64,000 bases of DNA from an uncultured Flavobacterium sp. (GTDB taxonomy: Bacteria; Bacteroidota; Bacteroidia; Flavobacteriales; Flavobacteriaceae). The notes beneath the pieces were generated by a model. That model was given only the letters and a program-made list of their open reading frames with translations. It was not told the origin of the DNA and ran no database searches. The position numbers were made by a program, and so were the translations under genes. Position 1 is the stretch's first letter. Each line of letters opens with the position of its first letter. The stretch is taken from the NCBI RefSeq assembly GCF_946478785.1, contig NZ_CAMLDD010000024.1, positions 29,372-93,371 of the forward strand, in the 5' to 3' direction. This document shows, one piece after another, positions 7,851 to 19,310 of this stretch.

Positions 7851-8186
7851 TTATTTCTTGACAATTAATAGCTCTTTACCCCAATCATTCAGTTTCCAAA
7901 GTACATCTACTAATTTTTCCCCAAGTGGTGTAAGTGAATACTCAACACGAGGTGGAAGTTCATTAAATATTTTCTTGGTTAAAATTCCGTCTTGTTCCAG
8001 TTCCTTTAAATGCTGATTTAAAACACGCCTGTCCACTTTTGCAATACCTCTTAACATTTCACTTGGACGTTTTTCGCCTTCATTTATTCGCCATACGATA
8101 GGGATTTTCCATTTTCCGCTGATAGCATTTACAGCAAATTCCAATGGACAAATTTTTTCTTCTATCGCTCGTTCCTTTGTTTTCAT
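7851..8186 (-). CDS. HxlR-family winged-helix regulator
   Basis: The product of about 111 residues has the HxlR pattern: CPLEFAVNAISGKWKIPIVW, then RPSEMLRGI, RVLNQHLKELEQDGI and RVEYSLTPLG. I prefer the ATG at 8186 over an upstream TTG at 8216, because HxlR proteins begin only a few residues before the CPLE segment. Members often sense electrophiles or redox change through the N-terminal Cys. It is divergent from the peroxiredoxin-like gene at 8279, the likely target. It is cargo inserted between mobB and the coupling-protein gene. Confidence 0.86.
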   Translation of the reverse strand: MKTKERAIEEKICPLEFAVNAISGKWKIPIVWRINEGEKRPSEMLRGIAKVDRRVLNQHLKELEQDGILTKKIFNELPPRVEYSLTPLGEKLVDVLWKLNDWGKELLIVKK

Positions 8187-8278
8187 AAAATTGACTTTTT
8201 TATCCCATAGGGACAATTATATGCGGTATTGTAGTTATGAATTTACTTTCAAAACTTTGCAAAAATATAAAATAAGAT

Positions 8279-8917
8279 ATGAAAAATTTAGAACAACAGA
8301 TTAACGAACTAAATGAAAATTTAGCAAAACAACTTCCGACAGAAGTTTTAGAGGTATTCGGTAAATCTATTCAGGATTTGAAAGCTAAAAATATGGAAGA
8401 TAGCAGTATCAGCGTAGGCGATAAGTTTCCAGATTTTAGTCTGCCAAATACGAGCGATAAGACCGTAGCGTTAAAAGAGCTTTTACAAAACGGAAAAGTG
8501 ATAATAGCTTTTTTTCGTGGCAGTTGGTGTCCTTATTGCAATCTTGAACTGAAAGCATTGCAGGATAATTTGAAACAGATTACAGGTAAAAATGTAACGC
8601 TCATTGCTGTTTCCCCTCAAACGTCCGATTATAGCGAAGAACTCAAAATCAATCACCATTTAGAATTTGAATTATTGACAGATAAAAACAATGCTTTGGC
8701 TAAACAGCTTGGTATTACGTTTGAACTTCAAAACTATGTAATTCCGACTTATAGCAGTTTGGGTATAGAGCTGTCAGAATACAACGAGAATAATAATAAC
8801 GAATTGCCTGTTCCTGCCGTTTTTGTGATAGATACAAATAGTAGCATTGTCTATAAATTTGTTGATACCAACTATATGAACAGGATAAATATACAAGAAC
8901 TGATAGAGCAATTATGA
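8279..8917 (+). CDS. Peroxiredoxin-like protein (AhpC/TSA family)
   Basis: The 212-residue product contains a helical N-terminus, then VGDKFPDFSLPN and FFRGSWCPYCNLELKALQ (about residues 78-95). The CPYC pair is thioredoxin-like and placed where AhpC/TSA proteins have their peroxidatic Cys. The later VPAVFVIDTNSSIVYKFVD is typical of the fold. It probably reduces peroxides or electrophilic disulfides in the cytoplasm, as there is no signal peptide. It is divergent from an HxlR regulator and overlaps the following gene by 4 nt (ATGA), so the two are co-translated. Confidence 0.85.
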   Translation: MKNLEQQINELNENLAKQLPTEVLEVFGKSIQDLKAKNMEDSSISVGDKFPDFSLPNTSDKTVALKELLQNGKVIIAFFRGSWCPYCNLELKALQDNLKQITGKNVTLIAVSPQTSDYSEELKINHHLEFELLTDKNNALAKQLGITFELQNYVIPTYSSLGIELSEYNENNNNELPVPAVFVIDTNSSIVYKFVDTNYMNRINIQELIEQL

Positions 8918-9720
8918 ACGAAGTAAAACGAAAAGGAGCAAGAAGCACAAAGGATATTCCGGCAGAAATATTGGCACAGCTTAATTCTGGAGAAATCGAA
9001 ACAGCTAACCTCGTAGAGTGGTTAGCTGTTGATCAGCGTCTGTTACTAAAAAATTTGCTTACAGAAAATCAACGAACAGATTATCTGAAACCAATTCTGA
9101 ACAAAATCGACCAACTGAAAAAGCAAACTGTAAATACAATAAACGAAGCTATCGGAACAGGAATTTTTGAGCAAACAATACAGCATAATGATAGTGATTT
9201 CTTAACCGTATTATCTCACCACAAAGCCGATTTAGTTCGCTGTTGGGCAACTTACACCATTGGCAAAAATGAAAAGTTGAACATTGCAGAAACACTCAAA
9301 CAAATTCAACCTTTTTCAGCAGATAAACATTTTGGAGTAAGGGAAATAGCTTGGTTAGCTGTACGAGCTAAAATTTCTCAAAACCTTACCCAAAGCATTC
9401 AAATTCTTTCGGAGTGGACATCAAACGAAGATGAAAAGATCAGAAGATTTACTACCGAAGCAACAAGACCATGTGGAGTATGGTGCGAACACATCGAAGA
9501 ATTAAAGCAAAATCCCGATTTGGGACTGCCAATATTAGAAGCCTTAAAATCCGACAAATCAAAATACGTGCAAGATAGTGTAGGTAATTGGCTCAATGAC
9601 GCAAGTAAAACCCACCCCGATTTTGTAAAGGCACTTTGCAAGCGGTGGGAAAAAGAAAGTGAAACAAAGGAAACGATTTACATTCTAAAAAAAGCATTGC
9701 GGACTATCAATAAGCCGTAA
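8914..9720 (+). CDS. AlkD-like DNA alkylation repair / HEAT-repeat protein
   Basis: The 268-residue product is built of HEAT-like helical repeats. It contains FGVREIAWLAVRA, IRRFTTEATRPCGVWC and YVQDSVGNWLNDASKTHPDFVKALCKRW, a pattern seen in AlkC/AlkD-type DNA alkylation repair proteins. These excise N3- or N7-alkylpurines without base flipping. Coupling to a peroxiredoxin-like gene under a probable HxlR switch suggests a small stress-repair cargo operon. The exact subfamily and whether it keeps glycosylase activity cannot be settled by eye. Confidence 0.7.
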   Translation: MNEVKRKGARSTKDIPAEILAQLNSGEIETANLVEWLAVDQRLLLKNLLTENQRTDYLKPILNKIDQLKKQTVNTINEAIGTGIFEQTIQHNDSDFLTVLSHHKADLVRCWATYTIGKNEKLNIAETLKQIQPFSADKHFGVREIAWLAVRAKISQNLTQSIQILSEWTSNEDEKIRRFTTEATRPCGVWCEHIEELKQNPDLGLPILEALKSDKSKYVQDSVGNWLNDASKTHPDFVKALCKRWEKESETKETIYILKKALRTINKP

Positions 9721-9834
9721 ATATTATTAATTTGGTTCAGCCAAACACCGCCACGCACCGCCATAGAATGCCAGATTCTAATAACCACTCGGCACAGCCC
9801 TTAAATTCACGCCCGAACATTAAAACTCAAAATA

Positions 9835-11832
9835 ATGCAAGGAGAAGACGATTTAAGAGGGCTTGCCAAGATAATGGCTTTTATGCGAGCAGTAAGCATC
9901 ATTATAGTATTGATGCATTTGTATTGGTTTTGCTACGGTTTCTTTATAGAACGTGGCTGTACGTTAGAAGTCATCAACGAAATATTAAGCAATTTTCAGC
10001 GAACGGTAGGGCTGTTTTCGAATACCTTATATACCAAAGTATTTGCTTTGGTTTTGTTGTCTTTAAGCTGTTTGGGTACTAAGGGCGTTAAAAACGAAAA
10101 GATAACCTGGACTAAAATCTATGTGGCTTTAGCTATCGGTTTTATCCTTTTCTTCCTGAACTTTCCATTATTAAAGCTACCACTGAACACTGCTACATTT
10201 CTGTATATCCTTACCACAAGTTTAGGTTATATCGGCTTAATGGTAGCCGGAGTATGGATGAGCCGTTTGCTTCGCACCAATTTAATGGAAGATGTTTTCA
10301 ATAATGAAAATGAGAGTTTTCAGCAGGAAACAAAGTTGATGGAAAATGAGTATTCTGTCAATCTACCCACCAAGTTTTATTACAAAAATAAATGGAATAA
10401 CGGTTGGATAAATATCGTAAACCCGTTTAGGGCAACGATTGTGTTGGGGACACCGGGTTCGGGTAAATCGTATGCTATTGTAAACAATTACATTAAACAG
10501 CAGATTGAGAAAGGCTTCTCCATGTACATTTACGATTTCAAGTTTGACGATCTTTCTACCATTGCCTATAATCATTTGCTGAAGCATCGAGACAAGTATA
10601 AAATTCAGCCGAAATTCTACGTGATAAATTTCGACGACCCACGTAAGAGTCACCGTTGCAATCCACTCAATCCCGACTTTATGACGGACATTTCAGATGC
10701 TTATGAAGCAGCTTACACGATAATGCTGAATCTTAACAGATCGTGGATCCAGAAGCAAGGGGATTTCTTCGTGGAAAGTCCGATTATCTTACTAGCTGCC
10801 ATTATCTGGTATCTAAAAATATATGAGGATGGCAAGTATTGCACTTTTCCCCACGCCATAGAATTGCTGAATAAAAAGTATTCGGATGTATTCACAATTC
10901 TTACCTCATATCCTGATTTAGAAAATTACTTATCACCCTTTATGGATGCGTGGCAAGGTGGAGCACAAGACCAATTACAAGGGCAGATCGCATCGGCAAA
11001 AATCCCTTTGTCAAGAATGATCAGTCCACAACTATATTGGGTAATGACTGGCGATGATTTTTCACTGGATATCAACAATCCGAAAGAACCAAAGATTTTA
11101 TGTGTTGGGAACAATCCTGACCGTCAAAATATTTACTCCGCAGCATTGGGTTTATATAATTCAAGAATTGTAAAACTCATCAATAAAAAAGGACAATTGA
11201 AAAGTTCAGTTATCATAGACGAGCTGCCTACCATTTATTTCAGAGGGTTGGATAATTTGATTGCAACAGCTCGTAGTAATAAGGTAGCAGTTTGCCTAGG
11301 ATTTCAGGATTTCTCACAATTAATACGTGATTATGGAGATAAGGAAGCTAAAGTGATTCAAAACACAGTCGGCAATATTTTTAGCGGACAAGTTGTAGGA
11401 GAAACGGCAAAAAGTCTTTCGGAACGTTTCGGGAAGGTTCTACAAAAAAGGCAGAGTTTAACCATCAACAGAAATGATAAATCTACTTCTATTTCAACTC
11501 AGTTAGATAGTTTAATACCGGCATCTAAAATATCGACGCTAACACAAGGGATGTTTGTAGGAGCAATTTCAGACAATTTTGATGAACGTATTGAACAGAA
11601 AATATTTCACTGTGAAATCGTAGTAGATAATGACAAAGTAGCTTCCGAAACTAAAGCCTATCAAAAAATACCGCAGATTTTATCTTTCACAGATAAGAAC
11701 GGTACAAATAATATGAAACAAGAGATTGAAAAAAACTATCGGCAGATAAAATCAGACGTAGTTCATATAATTGAAAGTGAATTGGAGCGAATTAAAAACG
11801 ATCCAGATTTGCAGTATTTGGTGCAAGAGTGA
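9835..11832 (+). CDS. Type IV coupling protein, YWFCY/TraG family (MobC)
   Basis: The 665-residue product starts with several membrane helices, the first containing the signature YWFCYGF (about residue 30). The ATPase domain follows: Walker A GTPGSGKSY near 205, a KSSVIIDELPTIYF Walker B near 460, and a FQDFSQLIRDYG segment. It links the relaxosome to the mating channel and drives DNA export. It lies downstream of mobB, separated by three cargo genes. A bidirectional hairpin (11834-11870) separates it from the convergent methylase-helicase gene. Confidence 0.9.
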   Translation: MQGEDDLRGLAKIMAFMRAVSIIIVLMHLYWFCYGFFIERGCTLEVINEILSNFQRTVGLFSNTLYTKVFALVLLSLSCLGTKGVKNEKITWTKIYVALAIGFILFFLNFPLLKLPLNTATFLYILTTSLGYIGLMVAGVWMSRLLRTNLMEDVFNNENESFQQETKLMENEYSVNLPTKFYYKNKWNNGWINIVNPFRATIVLGTPGSGKSYAIVNNYIKQQIEKGFSMYIYDFKFDDLSTIAYNHLLKHRDKYKIQPKFYVINFDDPRKSHRCNPLNPDFMTDISDAYEAAYTIMLNLNRSWIQKQGDFFVESPIILLAAIIWYLKIYEDGKYCTFPHAIELLNKKYSDVFTILTSYPDLENYLSPFMDAWQGGAQDQLQGQIASAKIPLSRMISPQLYWVMTGDDFSLDINNPKEPKILCVGNNPDRQNIYSAALGLYNSRIVKLINKKGQLKSSVIIDELPTIYFRGLDNLIATARSNKVAVCLGFQDFSQLIRDYGDKEAKVIQNTVGNIFSGQVVGETAKSLSERFGKVLQKRQSLTINRNDKSTSISTQLDSLIPASKISTLTQGMFVGAISDNFDERIEQKIFHCEIVVDNDKVASETKAYQKIPQILSFTDKNGTNNMKQEIEKNYRQIKSDVVHIIESELERIKNDPDLQYLVQE

Positions 11833-11833
11833 T

Positions 11834-11870
11834 AAAATAAAAGGAAGATGTTAGATCTCCCTTTTATTTT
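11834..11870. terminator. Bidirectional terminator between coupling protein and methylase-helicase
   Basis: The arms AAAATAAAAGG (11834-11844) and CCTTTTATTTT (11860-11870) pair perfectly, with AGAT/ATCT extending the stem. It sits between convergent genes and has A/T tracts on both sides. Confidence 0.7.
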
Positions 11871-11887
11871 GCCCGTATACTATGTTA

Positions 11888-14800
11888 CTAAAATATACTA
11901 CGAGGTATATGAATACCTTTTGTCCGTATAATGCCTTCCTGAAATTTTGGAGTTTCTTTCTGCTTTTCCACTTGCTCCAGAGCATCTGCTTTTTTATCTG
12001 GCGAAAGGGATAATTGTATCTTCCGGTCAATGCCCGCTAATTCGGTTTTTAGTTCGTTTAACCGCTTCTCTTTAGGCCAAGTACCATTAACAACCTCCTG
12101 AAGTATCGGTATATTTTTTTGGAACTCTGCCATATGTTCCTGTTCTTTTTTGATATAAGTTGGCAATTTTTCCAATGCCCTTAGAAAGTTCAGCGAAGCT
12201 GTTTCAGGTTCTTTAGCCATTACACCATTGTTGAAAGTGTATTTAATATTTCCCTCACCCTGTATAAAAAAACGGTTATGTTTTTCAACAAGACTGCTAC
12301 TGTCTTTTTGTGTCATTTCAGTTTTAACCAAAAGCTGAAAACCATAAAGGCTGCCGATTTCTTTATAGTCACCACCTGTATGGGCTTTGTCCGCCAATTC
12401 ATTGAGTTTCGCTCCAATCTGTTTTACATTTGAGGTTGGCGGCAGGTCGGTCAGTTGAATTGCATTGACAACTGTACCGTCCTGTTTTTTCTGAATACGT
12501 CCTTGAAGGTTAGTCCAATCAAGGCTCATCCTGTCAAAGCGGGATTGAGCTTTACCCAGTTCTGCCGTAAAATCTTCCAGCTTGTATTTCGCACTTGATT
12601 TGGAACGGTTAAACGCCTGTTTTTCGCTTTCCAATCCTGCAATCTGTTTTTCTACTTTGGCTTTATCCAACAGGTCAGTATTTCCCGAAAGAATTGCTAC
12701 ATATTCTGAGAAATTCATTCCCGATTTTTCGTCCATACTGCCCTCATCAATAGTACGTTTACCGAGATTATTGGATTTTAATTGGTCGATAAATAACTGT
12801 TTATTGAACAACAGATTAAACTTATAACTATCTAGTGATTTTTCAACGGCATAGATAACTACATCTACTTTATTATCGGCAAAGAACTTGGCAATCTCAT
12901 TGCCTTTGCGGATTGCTCGACCATCACGTTGGGCAAGGTCACTTGGTCGCCAAGGTGTGTCCAGATGATGAATGGCAACAGCTCTTTTCTGTGCATTGAC
13001 ACCTGTACCGAGCATACTTGTTGAGCCGAATAACACACGGATTTTGCCCTCATTCATTCCTTTAATCAGTTCCTTACGTTGGTTGTCCGTTTTTGCTTCC
13101 TGTATAAAGCGTACTTCGTTTGCAGGTATACCGTGGTCTTCCACGAGTTTGCGTCTAATTTCGGAATACACATTCCATTCATTAGGCTTATACGTTCCCA
13201 AATCCGAGAACACGAACTGCGTTCCTTTCTGTGCGTTGAATTTGTTGTAATATTTGGCAATATTACCTGCACAATGTGAAGCCTTGCTATCGGGATGGTC
13301 TTTGTAAGCTCCGCTTACCATTTGCATATCTAATGACATCTTACGGGCATAGTCCGTAGCAATCAGCATCTTTGCTTTTTCTTCTGTTGGAGATAAGGGC
13401 GGTCTTCCCAACAAGACTGCATTTCCTGTTTTGGCAAATTCCATCAGTTTTTTAATAAATACATCCTGGTCGGGAGTTGGTGGAATGTTATACAGGATTT
13501 CATTTTTTACAGGTCGGTCGATACCAATATCCTTTGCAGTACGATAATCTGTAATTTCCGAATAGAACTGTGCAAGCTCTGGTACTTTGATAAAGTAGCG
13601 GAAACGTTCTTTTGCCACGATATTATTGGCAACCGAAAACTCATAGTCAGTCGTTTTTCGGGCATAGATTGCAGCCCAAGCATCAAAACAGTTAATGCCT
13701 TGTTTTTCCAATGCTCGTGGTCGCAGGTATTTGAACAGGAGGTACAATTCCGTTAATGAATTGCTGATAGTCGTTCCCGAAAGAAAGGTTGCCCCCATAT
13801 CCGCATCGGTACGATCCTGTATGGTTCGGATAGCAAACAATAGGTTCAGAGCTTTTTGGCTACCGTCCGCGTTACCCAATCCCGCTACACGACTGTGACG
13901 GGTGTTGAACATCAGGTTTTTAAACTGATGGCTCTCGTCGATAAATAAATGGTCTATGCCCATCATTTTAAAATCGACAATATCATCTTTGCGATTTTCA
14001 ATATCGTGCTGTAAAGTCTTTAGCTTTACTTCGAGGTTTTCTTTCCGTTTAATGGACCCGGCAAGCATACCTCTTGTTACTTCAGCTCCCTGCGACTGCA
14101 TCGCATCGAGGTTTCGCTCCACATTATCCAATTCTATTTCGAGGATTTCCTTTTGAATTTCTGGCGATTGCGGTATCATACCGAATTGGTCGTGTGTTAA
14201 AATCACACAGTCCCAATCGTTGTTTTTAATATCTCCGAAAATTCGCAGGCGTTTTTGCGGTGTAAAATCTTCTTTGCCCGGAAAGAGGATTTTAGCGTGC
14301 GGATAGGCAGTGCGATAGGCTTCGGCGATTTCGTGCACATTACTTTTCAGCCCGATTATCATTGGTTTATGAGCAAGTCCCAAACGCTTCATTTCCTGTG
14401 CTGCCGTACACATTATCAATGTTTTTCCTGTACCTACTTCGTGATCGCAGATAGCACCGTTATTGAGTTTAATCATCAATACGGCATCTTTTTGACTTCC
14501 GTACAGGTCTTCAATGCCCAATGCTTTACGGTCTAATCCCGGAAACTCCTGATGGCTTCCATCATAGTTTGGGCGAACAAAACAATTAAACTTATCATTG
14601 TATTGGTCGGTTAGCCTTTTTTTAAACTCATTGCTCTGTGCGTGTAACCAATCGGTAAAAGCGGTACGTATTTCGTCAATCTTAGTGTTTGCCATCTGTA
14701 TGGCTTCCATATCCTTTACTTTGACTTCCTTGCCGTCTATTTCGACTTTTTTGGTGATATCGGGCGTCGTATTGACAAGAGCGTGTTTGAGCAGAGCAAC

Positions 14801-17347
14801 GCCATCAAACGTCCTGCTTTCAGCCTTTACCGCATATTTTACCCATATATTTTGATTGCCCCGATTACAGATTACGGAAAAATCATCGGAACTGTCGGAA
14901 TAATGGATATTCACTTCCGCATCGAACAGGTGTGAAGCAAATTTGGCATAAATACCTGTGGGTATCCAGCGTTCACCAAGGTTAAAGTCCAGTTCCTCAA
15001 ATTCGATACGTCTTGGTCGGGCTTCTTCCAATACCATAAGGCTGTGCTTTGCTTCGGTATCTTCGGGATTGCTTTCTACATATTCTATTATTTCCTGTGC
15101 TTTTTCTACCACGTTACCGGCTATCCAGCGTTCGGAAATTTCGTATTCACTTTGCAGGGGATTATAAAAAATACGACCGTGCAGAGCATCTTTCAAGGCA
15201 TCTGCAGACATACTGCTGATTTCGGACATATAGTCCAAATCAACACTTCCGTATTTATTCAATGAGGATGCTAATGCTTCTTCGGGATTATCGGTTGCTA
15301 ATGTTGTCGTGGAAAAACTTACAGGATGGCTGAAAATATCCGCTTTATGGATAACACTCCCTTTTACACGCTCCAAATAAGGGATTTCTTTTCCGGCACT
15401 ATCCGTCTTAATCAGCTTGATATTATCGGCACTGTTCAGACTACCGTACCTTTTTACAAAAGCATCGTACAGTTGGTTTAAATTTTCTCTTTCTGCCTTA
15501 TGTTCGGTTTGTAGTTCCGCTTCTTTATTGTAAAGCTGTTGGTAAATATCACGTACTCCGATATACGCTTCGGCTCTTGCTTTCTGTAAAGAAGGTAATT
15601 GCAATGGGTAGAACATTGCAGTTTTATCCACTTTATCTACTTCCTGTAAATGACCTACCCAACCATTATCAACCACAAGGCAATCGTTACGATGGAACGA
15701 TTGCAATTCGCCACTATACGGAGCAGGCTTAGGAATGGCTGCAAGAACAGGTACGGAAATAGCTGGTTTATCAGCCTGGTCATTTCCGTTAGACTGCGAA
15801 AATAAATCGCGAATAATTTCCTGTTTTGTTCCGTTGGGTGGAACGATTCTATTGACCGAGCCATTGGAAACTGAAGGCGTATAAGGTTGCTGCATTGCTG
15901 AACTGAACAGGTCGATTTGGCGACCAATGTTAGCCCGTTGTTTTTTGGTAGTTTGCTTTTTAGATTTCGTTGCTTTCTTTGGTGGAGTTAAAACCGCTAT
16001 GTTTTCATCATCATTTTCAAACAGGTCGAAAATGCTTAACTGTTTTAATTCCTGCGGACTTTCCAGTATGATGGCTGATTGTGTTAAACGATGTTGTTCC
16101 GGCTGAATGATTTCACGCTCTTGAATTTCACGTTCAATAACTGGAGGTGTAACAATGGGCTGTGTCGGAATTTGAACAATAGGTTCATCATTCCGTTTTT
16201 CTTTGTACAAAGACAAGTTTAAATGCTTTCCAAAATCATCGGAAAGCATCTGTTCAAGGCTATTTGCAATGCCCTCAACACCCTTGTTGTGTGTATAGAT
16301 TAAAGCAGGTTGCCCGTAAGGGTCGGTAGCTACTTTCCAATGTGTATGTACAATTTGTCCACTTTTATCTAACAAAGCATTGCTTGGCGTACCGTAGCCT
16401 GTTTTCGTACTTTGGCAAAATAAATCTTCTCTTTCGGTCAGACCTTGTTTTGCTGTGTTCCTTTGCAGGATAATCAAATCGCTTCCTACTTCTGTACCTG
16501 CATATTCTGTAAACAGATTGTTGGGCAGACGGATAGCTGCAACCAGGTTATTATCCTGCATCAACGCCCTGCGTATGGGTTCGTTCTTTGGGCTGTTAAG
16601 TATGCCTTGCGAAGTGATATAAGCCAATATACCGCCATCACGGAGCATATCAGCACCTTTCAGAAAAAAGTAATTGTGTATGCTTCGGGCAGCCTGAACC
16701 TTTGCACTGTCCTTACTTCGGGAATAGGAAAGGTCGAATACAGAAGTATCGCCGAACGGGATGTTACTGGCAATTACATCATAGCTGTTTTGCTCCCTTT
16801 CAGGTATTTCCTCGAACCCGCTTATACGGATATTGCTTTCGGGGTAAAACTGTTTTAAAATCTTACCTGTAAGCAAATCCTTTTCATAAGCGGTAACACT
16901 CGCTTTTTGGTTTTCATAAAAGGACTGTATAAATGAGCCAATACCTGCGGAGGGTTCGAGAAATTTCTGAATGTTCAGACCGCTATCACGCAAGGTTGTG
17001 GAAATAGCATCTATAACCTGTGGCGGTGTATAAAAAGCCGTTAGTACAGAACTTTTCATACTATCCACATACCTGCGATATTGCTTATCGTCTTGGGAAT
17101 TTTCTTTGAGTAGTTGGTGGAGTTCCTGCGTAGGCAGGAAAAGGTCGTGTTCCGTTTTTCTCCAATTATTGATGTCTATTTCGTTCTCTACGGGGTTCAG
17201 AACGAATTTAAGACCGCCAAATCCGCTGTATTGCATCATTAGCAGTCTTTCGCCTACGGTGGCTTGACGGTTCTCCTTTTCCAGTTTAAAAGCAATTCGC
17301 AGGGCATCAATGTTCTGTTGGAGATGTTGGCGTTTACTGAAGCCCAT
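11888..17347 (-). CDS. Giant N6-adenine-methylase / SNF2-like helicase fusion
   Basis: The 1819-residue product has an N-terminal methyltransferase domain: SAM motif [11 protein letters not shown] near residues 129-139 and a motif IV-like ASNIPFGD near 190, which departs from canonical NPPY/F. A long middle region is followed by a superfamily 2 helicase: Walker [10 protein letters not shown] near 965, DESH box FIDESHQF near 1135, and [13 protein letters not shown] plus [11 protein letters not shown] as C-terminal helicase motifs. A coiled-coil-rich tail ends it. Such proteins are standard in Bacteroidetes ICEs and resemble phage DarB-type antirestriction proteins. A role in protecting entering DNA is inferred. 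It overlaps the DUF1896 gene by 14 nt. Confidence 0.82.
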   Translation of the reverse strand: MGFSKRQHLQQNIDALRIAFKLEKENRQATVGERLLMMQYSGFGGLKFVLNPVENEIDINNWRKTEHDLFLPTQELHQLLKENSQDDKQYRRYVDSMKSSVLTAFYTPPQVIDAISTTLRDSGLNIQKFLEPSAGIGSFIQSFYENQKASVTAYEKDLLTGKILKQFYPESNIRISGFEEIPEREQNSYDVIASNIPFGDTSVFDLSYSRSKDSAKVQAARSIHNYFFLKGADMLRDGGILAYITSQGILNSPKNEPIRRALMQDNNLVAAIRLPNNLFTEYAGTEVGSDLIILQRNTAKQGLTEREDLFCQSTKTGYGTPSNALLDKSGQIVHTHWKVATDPYGQPALIYTHNKGVEGIANSLEQMLSDDFGKHLNLSLYKEKRNDEPIVQIPTQPIVTPPVIEREIQEREIIQPEQHRLTQSAIILESPQELKQLSIFDLFENDDENIAVLTPPKKATKSKKQTTKKQRANIGRQIDLFSSAMQQPYTPSVSNGSVNRIVPPNGTKQEIIRDLFSQSNGNDQADKPAISVPVLAAIPKPAPYSGELQSFHRNDCLVVDNGWVGHLQEVDKVDKTAMFYPLQLPSLQKARAEAYIGVRDIYQQLYNKEAELQTEHKAERENLNQLYDAFVKRYGSLNSADNIKLIKTDSAGKEIPYLERVKGSVIHKADIFSHPVSFSTTTLATDNPEEALASSLNKYGSVDLDYMSEISSMSADALKDALHGRIFYNPLQSEYEISERWIAGNVVEKAQEIIEYVESNPEDTEAKHSLMVLEEARPRRIEFEELDFNLGERWIPTGIYAKFASHLFDAEVNIHYSDSSDDFSVICNRGNQNIWVKYAVKAESRTFDGVALLKHALVNTTPDITKKVEIDGKEVKVKDMEAIQMANTKIDEIRTAFTDWLHAQSNEFKKRLTDQYNDKFNCFVRPNYDGSHQEFPGLDRKALGIEDLYGSQKDAVLMIKLNNGAICDHEVGTGKTLIMCTAAQEMKRLGLAHKPMIIGLKSNVHEIAEAYRTAYPHAKILFPGKEDFTPQKRLRIFGDIKNNDWDCVILTHDQFGMIPQSPEIQKEILEIELDNVERNLDAMQSQGAEVTRGMLAGSIKRKENLEVKLKTLQHDIENRKDDIVDFKMMGIDHLFIDESHQFKNLMFNTRHSRVAGLGNADGSQKALNLLFAIRTIQDRTDADMGATFLSGTTISNSLTELYLLFKYLRPRALEKQGINCFDAWAAIYARKTTDYEFSVANNIVAKERFRYFIKVPELAQFYSEITDYRTAKDIGIDRPVKNEILYNIPPTPDQDVFIKKLMEFAKTGNAVLLGRPPLSPTEEKAKMLIATDYARKMSLDMQMVSGAYKDHPDSKASHCAGNIAKYYNKFNAQKGTQFVFSDLGTYKPNEWNVYSEIRRKLVEDHGIPANEVRFIQEAKTDNQRKELIKGMNEGKIRVLFGSTSMLGTGVNAQKRAVAIHHLDTPWRPSDLAQRDGRAIRKGNEIAKFFADNKVDVVIYAVEKSLDSYKFNLLFNKQLFIDQLKSNNLGKRTIDEGSMDEKSGMNFSEYVAILSGNTDLLDKAKVEKQIAGLESEKQAFNRSKSSAKYKLEDFTAELGKAQSRFDRMSLDWTNLQGRIQKKQDGTVVNAIQLTDLPPTSNVKQIGAKLNELADKAHTGGDYKEIGSLYGFQLLVKTEMTQKDSSSLVEKHNRFFIQGEGNIKYTFNNGVMAKEPETASLNFLRALEKLPTYIKKEQEHMAEFQKNIPILQEVVNGTWPKEKRLNELKTELAGIDRKIQLSLSPDKKADALEQVEKQKETPKFQEGIIRTKGIHIPRSIF

Positions 17348-17771
17348 TTTCCTCTATCCATATTGCGATGGTTCCGGTCAGTTCGGTATAGAGCAGGTCA
17401 AACTCTGTGTCATATGTGAAATCATCGGTTAGCTCATATCTTTCGAAAACAGGCTCACACACAGGAAACATTTTCAGGGCGAACGGTCGCAGTTCCTCGT
17501 CTGCCATTATGGTATCAAACTCATTGCACACGACTTGAAACACGGTATCAAACTTGGAAAAATGCAGGTTTTCAAACAGGATATAATTCGCTATTTCGCT
17601 GCACTGCTCAATAGTATTTCCCGAACTGAAAGCACCCTCATAGGCATTTGCTGCCCACGATGCACGTTGCTCGATAAATTTTTTATCATTCGCCTTTTCG
17701 GGGAAGCTATTGTTTAATAATTCTTGCAGTCGTAATCTGAAATACGAGAGGTCTTTTTGCTGTATATTCAT
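17334..17771 (-). CDS. DUF1896-family ICE protein
   Basis: The 145-residue product is acidic. It contains [25 protein letters not shown], a [16 protein letters not shown] segment and a C-terminal [15 protein letters not shown], matching DUF1896, whose role is unknown. The ATG at 17771 is preferred to a TTG at 17801. The 3' end overlaps the start of the methylase-helicase, so the two are expressed together. A promoter with the ICE tandem element lies directly upstream. Confidence 0.8.
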   Translation of the reverse strand: MNIQQKDLSYFRLRLQELLNNSFPEKANDKKFIEQRASWAANAYEGAFSSGNTIEQCSEIANYILFENLHFSKFDTVFQVVCNEFDTIMADEELRPFALKMFPVCEPVFERYELTDDFTYDTEFDLLYTELTGTIAIWIEENGLQ

Positions 17772-17805
17772 ACTATAATTTTTATTTAGAATTTTGCTCA
17801 ATGCC

Positions 17806-17878
17806 TAAAATTATAGTAGCAGATAAGTTCCTTTGCAGAAGTGGTAGGCTTTGGCTTTGAGAGGCGGGATTTGGCGTG
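17806..17878 (-). promoter_or_regulatory. ICE tandem element B with -7-like box, DUF1896-helicase promoter
   Basis: On the plus strand 17841-17878 reads GTGGTAG-N2-TTTGGC then GAGGCGG-N2-TTTGGC, with the two units 20 bp apart as in element A. On the minus strand a TAATTTTA box (17813-17806) starts 28 nt away. An AAGGAACT word next to the element is shared with A. Confidence 0.55.
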
Positions 17879-17974
17879 ACCTCGTAAAATACCAGAGGAA
17901 TTAATTTGTATTTTTGAACTGAGAATCTGAATATATATCAGAGGAAATGCTTATAACCGAACAACATAACGATC

Positions 17975-19258
17975 ATGTTTGAAATTAGTCATAGAACAGA
18001 AGTGGTAAAATGTCCAAATCCTTCCTGTCCAAGAAATATCCAATTGTCAATTGGTAAAGTACCGGGCGGTGTTAACGATAGTGGAGGGTGGATATTGCAG
18101 TGTGATAACTGTGGTACAAAGTTTCCTTATAAGGTAAAGAATCCGGACGATTATTCTTCAGTCAAATCTGGAGCAAAGATTTTAGATTCTTGGGATAATG
18201 ATGTTCCAGAGTCAAAAATAATGACGTTAAAAAAACATGACTTAGATAGTTTCCCTGAAGATTTTAGTTTCGACAACTTACTATTTGTTCAAACGGGAGA
18301 ATATGAAAAACCTACTTTTAGCGATATTGAAGAAAATATCTTTTTCTGTCCGGGATGCAAAACACACCTTGAACCAATCCTATATGCTCAACTTTCTGAT
18401 AAGTTACCCTCGATAAACAAGTCAATAAATTCATACTTAAACTATTACCTCAAAGGAAGAGCTGGAAACCCGGACAGTATCATTGTTGTAGTAGATTATC
18501 AATGCTCTTGCGGATTTAACACGAAAGGAGTTTTATATAAGGACTTTATAGAAAGGGAATTGCCTATAGAGGAAGAGCATCAACTGATACTGATAGATGT
18601 GATAGGTGCAGATTTGGAGTTCACAATAGATGGCGTTTACGATAGGGATGATTGCTTGTCAATTCTTCAGAAGCTATTAATAAGATGGCAGGTTTACTAC
18701 AATAAAGTTTTTTTAGCAGTTCCCTTTATTGGTTTTGACTTTAAGAATAGCGAAGCACAACGTGTTGAGCTTTGGAATTGGATACTAAAAAACACAATTC
18801 CGCATAAAACAACCTTGCTAACGAGAAAAGCGACCCTTACATCTTTCCTTGAAGGTTCGGCTAATACAGGTATGGACATTAATGTTCTTAAAGATTACGG
18901 ACTTTTAAATCCAACTGTAGATGAACTAACTGATAAGAAGGCTTTGTTCAAACGTGATTTTCATGCAAAATTCTATGCGGGTTTTGATAGAAAAAACGCT
19001 GAGGTCTTAGTAGGTTCCTTTAATATCCACGAGGGAACTTATGTGGAAAACATTCACTTTAAGTCGTATGATTTTGGTGACTTTTTCAAAAAGTATATTC
19101 TCAAAATGAATATTATTTTCGATCCTAGAATTATAGACGAGGAAGGTGAATTTCTATTGATTAGCGAACATGAGGACCGGAAAGAATTTATTGCGAAAGT
19201 CGAAAACTATACAACTTCGAGGCGTGAAAAGATTTACGAATTGATTAATCCAAAGTGA
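17975..19258 (+). CDS. Zinc-ribbon protein with PLD-like C-terminal domain
   Basis: The 427-residue protein is not assigned to a named family. Its N-terminus has a CPNPSC ... CDNC zinc ribbon (about residues 10-49), and a second CPGC ... CSC set lies near 125-180. The C-terminal third contains FHAKFYAGFDRKNAEVLVGSFNIHEG-like sequence, an HxK followed by GS-x-N as in a single phospholipase D/nuclease motif. PLD-type nucleases need two such motifs, so it may dimerise. It stands alone on the plus strand between ICE core operons, followed after 52 nt by another unknown gene. The pair is probably cargo, possibly defence-related; that is a guess. Confidence 0.6.
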   Translation: MFEISHRTEVVKCPNPSCPRNIQLSIGKVPGGVNDSGGWILQCDNCGTKFPYKVKNPDDYSSVKSGAKILDSWDNDVPESKIMTLKKHDLDSFPEDFSFDNLLFVQTGEYEKPTFSDIEENIFFCPGCKTHLEPILYAQLSDKLPSINKSINSYLNYYLKGRAGNPDSIIVVVDYQCSCGFNTKGVLYKDFIERELPIEEEHQLILIDVIGADLEFTIDGVYDRDDCLSILQKLLIRWQVYYNKVFLAVPFIGFDFKNSEAQRVELWNWILKNTIPHKTTLLTRKATLTSFLEGSANTGMDINVLKDYGLLNPTVDELTDKKALFKRDFHAKFYAGFDRKNAEVLVGSFNIHEGTYVENIHFKSYDFGDFFKKYILKMNIIFDPRIIDEEGEFLLISEHEDRKEFIAKVENYTTSRREKIYELINPK

Positions 19259-19310
19259 ATTATACTGATAGAAAATAGTAAGAAAAACTAACCAAATAAA
19301 TCGAGAAACT

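Noticed and set aside
9722..9834. Short CACCGCCA repeats before the coupling-protein gene
   Set aside because: Only two adjacent 8-9 bp copies are present; they are not enough to call a functional element.
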